DNA from: Pomphorhynchus laevis
Taxonomy: Eukaryota > Acanthocephala > Palaeacanthocephala > Echinorhynchida > Pomphorhynchidae
NCBI GenBank assembly: GCA_012934845.2
Contig: WNNJ02000626.1
Span: 1-64,000 of the forward strand
Direction of reading: 5' to 3'
DNA length: 64,000 nt
The number at the start of each line of letters is the position of its first letter. Position 1 is the stretch's first letter. The notes below the pieces were generated by a model. The model saw only the letters and a list, made by a program, of their open reading frames with translations. It searched no databases and was not told the DNA's origin. The position numbers were made by a program, and so were the translations under genes. Of the stretch, positions 44,539 through 56,500 are shown piece by piece.

Positions 44539-47500
44539 GTTATATAATTGACTTTTTGATTTTTTGAAAACATTTTTTATTTTTCTACAGGAACCGCAAC
44601 GAAATTCTACAGTTAGGATCAGAGAATTCCGCATTCGAATTGAACAGGTACGTGAACTAACATCATTAGTATAAGTAAATCATCAAAGTATAAGTATTAG
44701 TTGACATCAAATCAAACGCATGTGAAAAATAGCAAATCATTTAAAACTTCATGATGCTATACAAATTTAATATGCAAAATTATTTCCCGAACATCTGCAT
44801 ATTATTTTTATAGTTTGTCGTCTTGAAAATAAGTTTAGATTTTTTAAAATTTGACTTATGTCGCCCATTGAGACATATCGAACAACTCTGCAGACATGTT
44901 AATTTTAAAATAACTTTATTGGCTGTAGAAAGTCATCAAAGCAGCTCAAAAGCAAAAATGTTGTATCCACAACACAATTTCTGTCATCTTTCCTGAAAGT
45001 GATTTTTGTCTTCTTGCTTATATTAGTGCGAATACATGACATTTATGATAATGACTATTTGTTAGATTTATTTATTTTATTTTTTATTAAACATTAAACA
45101 TGTTGACCATTCTATTAACTATCCAAATCCCCTATCTTTGAAACTGTATCTTAAAATTATTTATAGTGGCAAATACACGCCTATGCGCGTTTACAAGCCC
45201 ACGTAGAAGTAAAAGACCAAATAAATAAAAGAAAACAAAAAATAGAATGTAAAATTAAAATTTTGATGTAATTGAAGCAAGTATATTGAAGATAAGAGAT
45301 ATGAGTGGAATGTGGCAAGGCGTCATGTGAAAAATGTTGAATGGTTATGTTAAGATATATGAAGAATTTTGAGTTGGATAAGATGCTGAGGAAATTGATT
45401 TCTTGATTTATTGTGGAGGAGGAGCCGTAGTACAGGAAAGTATACGTTGTTTGAAGAGTGGAAGAGGAAGAACGGATGTATGCTAGCAAAGAATTCCATC
45501 CAAGTGGAGCAACGACGTTTAAAGTGTGAAGGTCATAGTTGATGACTGCTAAGGGACGTGGAGAAATAGAGAATTAATTGATAATAGAGCCAATAGGGCA
45601 AAACGCGAATCATCAAAGTGATCATGGTGTAAGTAGGATGATGAGTGACGAAATAGAAGACGAAAGGCTAACAAAACGCAAAATTCAATATAAATTCAAT
45701 ATAATCGAAATTCAATATAAACGAAATTCAACACGAAGGTTAATTATCGGCCAAGATAGGACGGAAAGTTTATTGGAGATATGGTCGAAGCGGCGAAGAC
45801 ACACGAGGACACGAGCGGCAGAGTTTTTCTTATACGATGAAATAGACGCAGAATTGTAAAATTGGCAAATAAGCTAAAGCAATAATCAACGCTGGGAAAT
45901 GGGAGATAGGATAAAAGAATGAGACAAGAACGAATGCCGATCAGCCTACATAGGAAGTAACGAGAAAATAAGAAAGAAACGCGAATTTTGTCATTAAAAA
46001 AATAAACAAAATTTGAAAATTTGTTCATGAACTTTGTCATCAACAAAATTCTTATTTTCGCATGATCGAATTAACATATAAAATCGGTAAAGTTTTGTCC
46101 AGGTAATGATGGATGATCCATATGATTTTGGACTTTTCAGGGTTAAGAGCTAGACGAAGATAGGAAATATGGTTAGAGATAGACATAGGACAATTTCTGG
46201 CAGAAGTAGCGAGGTGGTCGTGGATACGTAGATGATGCGTATGGTAGTAGATGAGTATAATATCGGCATACTGCATCAGATGAAAGTTATAGTCACGAGT
46301 TATATAAGATAAGTCGCCGAGAAGAAAGGAGAAAAGCAGAGGACCTAAAACGGAGCCTTGTGTAGCACCGTGCGAGAAAGAATAAGATATAGATAAAAGG
46401 AGTTTGAGTGAACACAGGAAGAGCTTTTGGAGTGATACGATGTGGACAACGCTACCGTAGGAAATGAGAAACCGTAATCGGGACGAATCCGAGATAGTAG
46501 AACAGAATGATCAACAATATCAAAAGTAGAATACAGGTCAAGAGATATTACAACACTACATGTTTTCATATTGCGGGCTTGAAGTATATCACGGAATACG
46601 TTTTGACAAACAGATTCAATTGAATGATTATAGCGGAAGGCCGATTGAAAAGGGGGTATAAATTTGAGGAAACAAAGTATAGATTGACTTGATGTAACAT
46701 TTTTAATAATCTTTTTACGTCTTCTCTTTCGAAAAGAGTTGGCCGTGTATTTAATTGTATGACCGAAATATTAGAAAATATAGTACAGTCAAATTTAGAT
46801 AAGGCATCACTAATGTCATTTACATTTCCTTTACCTATTCACTATACACTATTTTTATTGATTGTTTGAATTCATACAACGTCGTGGCTTCTATGTTTTT
46901 TTTTCAGTTCAGGTATCTCACCAGTATATCGATCCAATGCGATCAAACTTGTTTATGTCGTGCATAATATCTTACAAATCACTATCCTTTGATTTGATAT
47001 GCATCGTATGCTCAGCTGTCCTCGCTCGTGGCCATTAAATTCCCATATCACATAAGTGCGTTTCTTTCCTGGATATAAACTACTTCCAAAATCTTCATTT
47101 GTTTCAACTACTCCACGTTATTCAGAGATAACGCAAATGAGGTGTTCTGACATCATCATTTTTCGTCCAGGTTTTCGATTCATACAGCGTTGTACTATTT
47201 AAAATATCAAATCAGCTAACTGAGTCTACGTATTTAATATAATTATAAAATAAACAAAACATAATGCAAAATCAAAAAGTAATAATTAAATAATAAAATT
47301 AATAATTGTTTTTAGATTTTCTATAATTTAAATCAAGTTAAAATAAAAAAAATGAAATTTAAAATAAACGTCATTTTTATGAATTGACTAATAAATTACA
47401 GACGTTGTATCAGAATAAGAATTAGAGGTCATCATGAGGAACTGCTATGTTATCAGATTTCGGTCCCTGTTCCTCGACCCAACATGGCAGCAATGTCAAA

Positions 47501-50500
47501 GACGTGCTAATGACGTATTTCCTTTGATGAAATAGTGTATCATATTCTAATACAAAGTATATTTGAAAAAAACTCGAGATTTTCGGTCCACATCATTATT
47601 AGAAATAGGAAATGCATCTGTCAACAAGAAATTGTTAACAATTTCGGTTTCCATTTGAAAGCATTATCAAAGCGATCAGAGTAAAATACACGAGCAAAAA
47701 CATATAGAAGCTACCGGATTCTATACGTATTTTATCAAACTAAATGTCATCTGATTTGCCTGATAAAAATGGCTTCTTTAATTTTTATCAGTCTTAAGTC
47801 GGGTTCCATTGAGATCACAGATCGCGAATTAAAATTTATAGAGTGCCCAGTTACTTTTGCATGGGCAGCAACATGATATCTTGATTATCTTATTAATTTA
47901 ATGTATTTTACTGTATAAGAATATTACTGTCAAAGATTATATGATTTCCTATGTTACATATGAGAGTACATATGAAAGTTTTGTTTTTAAATGTATTATA
48001 TAATATTTGGGAGGCATGCTCATTCATAAAGATATTTTTTGTAAATTTAAATACAATTCAATTAATTAGTTTTAATTAATTTATTAATTTGATGTTTATA
48101 TATACCTTCTTTGTCGTCAATATTGGTTTTCTTAAGAATTAGGCTACCTGAATAAAATAAGGCTACCTGAATAAAATTCTTTATATTATTGTGTGGATTT
48201 ATATATTTTACTATTTTCTGCTTGATGTTATTTTTATAGTAACCTAGTTTAAAATATGTATCTATTAAATTATTTAAATGATTTTGAAGAAAGCCAATAT
48301 CGTTACATATTGTTGCAATTCTTAAAATTTCACTATTTAATGTATTATATTTTATATTATATGGTATGCATGAATGCTCATGCAAAAATATGTTTCTTGT
48401 AAATTTAAATATGTCATCTTTACGATATAAATTAATAATAGTTTTAATTGATGTTAATTTAATGTTCATATCTAGATATACACCTTCTTTATCATTAATA
48501 TTGGTTTTGTTAAGAATAAGGCATTCTGAGTAAATTTGTTCACTAATTGAATAAAAATTATAAATTAAAAATAGTTTTACCGCAGGTAAAACTATTTTCG
48601 ACGAGTATATTCGACCTACTCATTACTACAGAATGGTGTTTACTGACACAAATACTTTTTTGTTGGTGCCAGTTAATTCTAGATATGATATGTATATCAT
48701 ATCTAGATATACACCTTCTTTATAAAAATTGCTAGAATTAAATACACATATATCATCAATATATCGAAACATATATTTCATATCTTTATATAATTTAGAT
48801 TTATTTTTTAAACAGTTATGAACAAATTCATATTCTATAAAGCTTATTATTTTCTATTCATTTATTGAACAATAGAGAGGCTATTTAGGTATTTTGTCGG
48901 AACGTTTTTCGCTCATTATTTCTTCTTGTGCCTCTGTTCCTGATCTTCCATGACTAATCATTTATAAATACATTTTATATTTAAAATATATAATTAATCA
49001 ATTTTATTCTGCAATTGTTTATAATTAAGGACAGAACACTATTTAATGTTTGTGAGTATAAGTATTCTCACAAACGGGTATAGGTATACTTACACAGTAT
49101 ATAAAAACAATATACCTTACACAGTATACCTCAAACAGTAAAACAGGTATACTTCAGGGTATACTAGAAATTTACTCTAAAATTTGGAATAGCTGGAATT
49201 ACTTGTTTAGCTTGTACTAAAAGTTTGAGTTATGAGTTACTATATAACTTATAATTGAGCAATTTTAAATTCAAATTTTCTCTTAGTACTCCAACGCCTC
49301 CAGTAGCTCCATGCTTTCCCTACCACAATATATTTCTTTCCTTATTTTTGTTGATCTATTTTTATTTTTTCTATAACGTGTTTCTTTAATAGTGGCTAGT
49401 TTTATCATGCGTCGTTCAAGCATTTGAACAAGCACCACACTCCCACAGAAATACATTGATATATTCGCACTCAACACTAAAATAGTTTTGCTTATTCAAG
49501 GCTTACGAACACATCATTGCTCTAGCGGATGTTTGCATTTGCGTCATATTTTGCAGCCTTATCCCTGATTACCAAGGCGTTATTTCTAATAGTAACCAGC
49601 TGTTGGGGAGTTTGCCTTGTACAAAAGGTGTACATCTAGTTTAATCTGACCGATAGCTGTTTACTTGACTGATTTGATATTATAAATTTATTTCTGATTC
49701 ATTTTTCTGCTCAACACTCTTCGACATTCAGTCATCAGTATACAACCCCCTTACTGCTCATTGATATTGCCTTCGAGAGGTTAGATCTCTAAACAGATAA
49801 AAGTAACATGATAAGGTAATTACATTTAATAAAAACTAATTTTTTTGGGGTGTAAATAATTTTTGTGATCTATGCAACTGTCTAGTTGATTCGATTATTT
49901 ACAGCGATTTATTAAATAATTAAATTTCATAATGTGTTATTGTTGAACGATAATATCTAAACTATCATTGCTTGATTTCTTGCAGGATAAAATTTAAGAG
50001 AAACCAAATTTAGATATTCAGGTAGGAAGATAGAAGATATTCTACAAAAATAGAATATTTTGAAATATGAAAAATTGAATTATTTGCACTTAAATCCTCA
50101 AATTTGATTTACTTTCAATTTTAGCCTGGAAGAATCCAGATTTGTCCAACTCATTAATATTTATGTTCCCATGGCAAATATCTGTACGGGATTTTAAATC
50201 AATAAATTATTATATATCAAATGCTACATCATTATAGAATATTTCTCAATCAAAAATATTCTATTTTAGTAAATATTATTTTTGTCAGATATACAATTTA
50301 TTTTGGAAATATATTATATTTTTATTATACATACTATTAAATGTTTTCAATTTCCATATATTTCATTTAATATATTCTATCAGATATTTGAGTACTCATT
50401 ATTAGAATGATATATTTCAAATTTCAGTTTGAAAAATAGAGCTTAAGGTGATGCATATTTTATTTTAATTTTAACTACATCTTTAAATAATTTATGAGAT

Positions 50501-53500
50501 TTAATATTATAGGTTACGTAACAATGATAGATTTAGTAAGTAGTATATTTACTACTTAATGTAGTTTTAGTCATTATTCTATAATTTCGTTGATGTCCTT
50601 AGTTATTTTACCGAAGGAAATATCTCCATCTTGTTACTTTTTATATTTCCCGTTTATTGCCACTGACATAAGATATAATCACCTTGGAATAATTAATGGC
50701 GTTTGTTAACAAATTCCAAAATGACAAATTTCTTTTGGTCTCCCTAAATTTGCTAAGGGCATTGACTTTGAAGGAGTGAAGTGGTAAGGCGGATTTTCAA
50801 CTTTGTATTGCAGTCAAACAAGATTTGTAATGAAAAATACAAACTGAAGTGTTTATATCAATTTATAAGATAGGTAAGTGGGGAGTATGATCAAATTAAA
50901 AGTTCGTTGTTTTTCTGAGCATTCCCTGGTAAGAAATTCACTATGAGTATTTAATTCAAAATACGGACACAATTGCACGATCAGCAATGTAGCTTTCGTC
51001 CAAGTCGTGGAAGTACTGCCGAGATCGGCATGCTTTGAACACATCTGGAACGATCTTGGAGTTCGTCAACTAGTCCACTCGTGTTTTGTGGATAGAGCGT
51101 GAGATTGAGTTATAAAGCGTGAGATTGAGTTATTCGGGAGAGGTTGTGCAATTTGCTAAAAAATATGACTCCAAAATATAGTCGTGTAGCGGTGTCATCC
51201 TTTTATGAACAAAACACGAGTTGTATTCATCTTCTTGGTAGAAAGTTAGAGTCATCTTTCGTAGGTTTTTTGATTTGGGATAGTGGTCTTTGTTGTTTGT
51301 TTAAATTGACGGATTATCTACATTTACATTAGTTTATATAATTACCTATTGTTTTTAATGCCAACAAATCAGATCAGATATATAATCTTTCCAAATTTTA
51401 ATATTTTTTGATACTTTTTTGAAGATACATTACATAAGTTTTTGAGTATACATTAAATACATCTAAATATTATTCGATTTTTAATCAATAATCGTCTTAT
51501 TCGATTTTTGTTTGAAAATATAAGGTCGAACAATCGATTGCTATTCATATGCATAGGTGAAAAACACTAACCTGTCGCTTATATTCATCATTTATTAACA
51601 TCCAAACATAAGTGTCTCCTGTAATTACTAGTCAAAAGACAATAAAATTTGTAAAATTGAAATTTTGTTTTGTTCTCTTAATTTGATCATGATAGAACAT
51701 AAGCAATTTTATCTAACATTAGTAGTTAGTTTAGAAAGGTTGCCCAACCTGTTTGTATTTGGCAGATCGGGATATCATATATACTACTCACTGTAGCTTA
51801 TAAATGCTACTTTAAGTTTAAGCTATCATCCGCAACGGGACACTTGAATTAACAGTTAATATACCTTTATGAATATTAAAATAATTTTATTTTTTATTTC
51901 GTTTATTTAAAGTATCTGTAATATCGTTTTATAGTGTTTTGTTTGGTTTCTGATGTAATTTATGAGTCAATAGATTATGCTGTAATTATGTAAATGATTA
52001 ATTTTTTAAAATGAAATATTTAATTATTTTCATTATTAGATAATTATTTTGAAACATAAATTTTTAATTTTTTAAAATTATTAATTAATTTTTATATTTT
52101 ATTTCTATTAATACTGTAAATTACTAGTTGATATCAATTGGTTATAGTTGATTGTAATGTAATTTAGTATTAACTAAACTATCTATATTGGTCTAAATTG
52201 TAACTTTGCGACAATTAAACCCACAATTGAACAAACCTTGATTATACGATATATTAGTATATTAATATATTGTTAATAGTTATAACTATATAATAGTTAT
52301 AACTATTATCATAGTTATCTAAATTATCATTACTGCATAAATATATTTTAAACACATAACTAAAAGACAACCCAGTATTTTGATGGCCTTAAATACGACA
52401 ATTAAATGTATAGATGTAAATACTAAAATTATAATTAAATGTTAATTAATCGAAATCATTTATAAAGTTAAAAAGTGATAAAACGTTATTAAATATTATC
52501 TACATTATTAGATAAATATTTAGAATAATATAAATTATTTTTTACAAAATTATTAATTAATTTGTTTATCTTCTATTAATACTGTAAATTACTAGTTGAT
52601 ATCAATTGATAATAGTTGATTGTCATGTAATTTAGTATTAACTGAATTAATATATTAACTAATATATTCACTGTACTGGTCTTAACTGTGCCATATATTT
52701 GTTTATCTAAAATGTATTATTCTTAATCTAATTTGTATTATTGATTTGCTTTTAGAGCACAAAATCAAGATTCCCTAGTTCAATCTTCAGCATCTTTAAC
52801 AACCGGCACAGTTAAAAAGAAAAGTATCAAATATGTTGTTTTTATAATCTAAAATTTTGCTCATTAGAGAAGTCGAGAAAGAAAGATATGGCTCTTGCTA
52901 GATTCCCAGATATGACAGGTAGACGATTATATTTGTTGAAATTTACAAAACAGCAAATTCTAACAAACACTTTCTAGTTGATGTGTCAATAAAAATATCG
53001 TAATTTGGTCTAAAGTTTTTAGTAAAATACCAATCACACAATCAAATCATGTTTCATAAATTCGGTGTTGTTCTCTAAGTAACATCTTATATTACTTTTT
53101 TGTTGAATCTTTAAAATTGTCATTTATGGTATAATTAGGTTTCTAATAGATCGTTAGAATACGATTGTTAGAATTCAGAAATGTATATCTACACCACTGA
53201 GCAGCCAGCCAAGTAGATGTAGCTTTGAATCAAGATACAGACGTCCTAAGTTCGAATCCGATCAGCACTTGTGTACGGTGTAAGCAGATAATAAGGGTCG
53301 AAACGTGAAATGTATGTCTGGGTCAGTAGCTGATGAGACCCACCCAGACTGATTAGTAGCGTCCTGATGTATCAAAAATAGTAACAATGCCTGTAAAGAT
53401 AATATCGTGCCACAATTAGAAGAATTTCAGCTCAAAGATGCAATCAAGAAGTTAAATTAAAAAATATTCATTGCAAGGGGCAGCATGAAAAACAGTGATC

Positions 53501-56500
53501 CGTTAGTGGATCACAGACATGTGATAGGTTTCTAATAGATCGTTAGAATACGATCCATTACCAAAATGAATATACATAAATGTATATTTACACAACTGGA
53601 GCAGTCAGCTTAGTGGATGTGGCGTTGAATGGCGATATAGACGTACTGAGTTCAAATTCGATCTGCAGTATCGTAGAGAGTAAGCAGATAATAAAGGTCG
53701 AAGCGTGAAACTCAAGTCTGGATCATCAGCTGATAATTTATAAATAATAAAAGTTTAGACTTGGTTTACATTAAATTTGTTAAGTGCTAATAATAAATAT
53801 AGCAGTTTGATCTAATATAAATAAATAAATATCCTTATTTATTTTGCGTTTGTAATATAAGCGTTTACAGTTTCTTTACCATGTTGCTATAGAAAACTTC
53901 AAGTCCTCGTTTCAGATATTTAAATAAGCATTTTATTTCTAAATTTTAATTTTGGATATAAATAGTAAAATTTCAAATTTTTATACAGTTTGTTCGATAA
54001 ATAAAATATTTATCTTTTGCATTGTTGCTTTCTGCTTTGCTGTTTTGATTTGTTGTTTGTTTTCGATAACCTATATATTTTAACTATAAATTATAATTTT
54101 CAATACAAATAGGAAATGTTTCAAATATACCAATAATGTATGCGTTCTTAAAATAAAATATTTAATCGTATAAGCAATTTTTCTAATAAAGAATTTATTT
54201 TCTATCGAATCAAAATTTCTATTTTATTTGTCTATACAAATGAAATACTTTTAGATTTGTCTTCGATAACAAGTGTCAGGCGTATTTTATTTATTTTTAA
54301 AATTAATTCTTTATTCGCTTTTCAAATCGAATAAGTATTTTTGAATCACCTTTTTCCTTTTAAAGATCATATAGTTGTTGTACGATAATTTGTCTAAACC
54401 TTAAAAATATGAGCGTTTACTAGAAAGTGACTTCTTTAAATTTTCATTTATTTACTGTTATTTCTGTAACATTTTCAATGTATTGTTATAAAGTTGTTTT
54501 GTTATACATTTTCTGTAACATTTTCAATGTATTGCTATAAAGTTGTTTTGTTATACAATCACTATTTTCTTTAAAACTGACATAAATTTAAAATTAATTA
54601 TTATTTATTTGTTCATTATGTAATAAATATTAAAGCCTTTTAACAGTTATTTTCTCGTATTTTTGTATTTTAAATATATAACCGATATATCTTATATCGG
54701 TTCTCGACTTTCGATTTAATTTCATTAAAGCATAGTTTTTAACTGTATTTTAAAATAGATTTTTTTTGTAAATATATATTTATACTAAATTATTTGTTTA
54801 TTTTGCTATGTATATTACTTTGTAGAGTCACATTATTGTTGCATGCGCAAATATTATCTTCTTTAAAGTTTTCTCTGTTGGTTTTATTTTATAGTTTATT
54901 TTTGAATTACACTGAACATCTATTTGATTAATTTAATATAATAATCACAGCTTTTTGTTTTTACTTAGCAACGAATAGTTACCCGCCATATATGTATTTT
55001 TCACCGACAAATTGGCAAGATCCATCTTATTTCCTCGCATATCAAGCAATGCTTGCCCAACAACAGTCTGCAGCAAATTATTATTACAGGTATAGCTTTA
55101 TAATTATAATTTTTAGACAAAATGTGTAATCAAGTATACATGTAACTGTATTATATTTAAATGACCTCGATGCTGACTAATTGACTACTTGACCGTTGAT
55201 CGTCGTTTACAATTGTATGCAAAGACACGGAAGTGAAACATATATAGAAGATCGTATTTATGCAAATTTTCGACATTAAGCTAATGCCATTATCAAGCAT
55301 TTTGAAAAAAAAAACGTTCAAAATAAAACATCACACACAGTAAATATTGCTCGGGACCTAAGTTCGCTAAGCCTGTAGTTGGTTTATAACCGTCCCCCTA
55401 TGGTTGCAAAGTTATTCAAAAAATTAATGATTTTGAACAAATCCTTCATCTTTTCAATCTGTGGCAGGATTTTCTTTCTTAATCAGTAACTATTCGAAGA
55501 TTCGGAAGTTATTGACTGAACTTCGCGTTTTAGTGTCTTTGTACTTTATACTTACAATAGTTTAACCTTGCACCTTGTCGACAAAACAATAAAAGCTTTA
55601 TGCAACTAATGTGCACGAACTAGACAAACCAAAAAAGTGATGCAAGCATAACAACATTATTAATTTATCATCAAGCGCAAATGCATTTCAGACATAAGCT
55701 ACGAGAGATCTAGTTGAGAAGCAGACATGAAACTGCTAAAGATTCTGAAAAAAATCCATTCTACAAAATTAAATAATTCTTATTCCAAAATCTCATCGTA
55801 GATAAATTAGCTTTTGGGGATGCAAAATATAGCTGTATTCGGAATATCCGTTATTTGATATAAATATAATAGGGCGTTGTTCTATCCTCTTTGAATTCCG
55901 CCCTTTCGCAACAGTTTCAAGAGATTGTGGCCAATTCCGGCGATTTGAACCTATCTGCAGGAATTCAAACATTTGTTTCAATTCTATCCAAACGATTATA
56001 GAAGTCTTCCTTGTTGAGTGTTAAATTAAGATTTATTCACTGCTCGGCGAATTGCAAATGAAGGAACTGAAATATTAAAGAGACTTAGACTTGCGATTGC
56101 TCCATTGTGTCATTTTTTATGTGTGCATATCAATTTCATCCTGACTGATCGATCTCTTTATTGAGCTGTAAGTAAATAGTATTTCATTAAACACTTAGTT
56201 GCAGGATCTCGTGATATTAAAGTACTTGTTTTATACCAATTCTATTCCGACTGAGCCATTTAGTTGTTGGCTGTAAGTAAATTGAATTTTGTCAGACAGT
56301 GAGTTGCAGGATCTCGCAATATTGAGGTATTTGTTTTCTATTTTATAGTTTCGTTCACAAATAACGTCAGAGATTTCCTTTATAGAAAAACAAGAAAAAC
56401 TGGTTTCTCAAGACAAGCTGAATTCTCATTCATTTCATAAATAATTTTAAGAATAAATCATATCGCTATACGCAGTATACACATTTTGTACTAAATTTAA

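Larger units (their letters stand above)
44648..52755 (+). other. Sec16 intron of 8.1 kb
   Basis: Holds LINE A copy 5, a structured repeat and Penelope-like pieces (listed). 44650-45160, 46720-47330, 47565-48055 and 48850-52070 show no gene, only AT-rich sequence with shadow ORFs. Confidence 0.5.

Noticed and set aside
53200-53290. Possible functional tRNA gene from the A/B-box-like sequence
   Set aside because: No complete cloverleaf or acceptor stem; repeated with a SINE body, so it is a tRNA-derived SINE head.
55310-55420. Slightly GC-richer patch considered as an RNA gene
   Set aside because: No stem-loop pattern or box motifs could be built from it.
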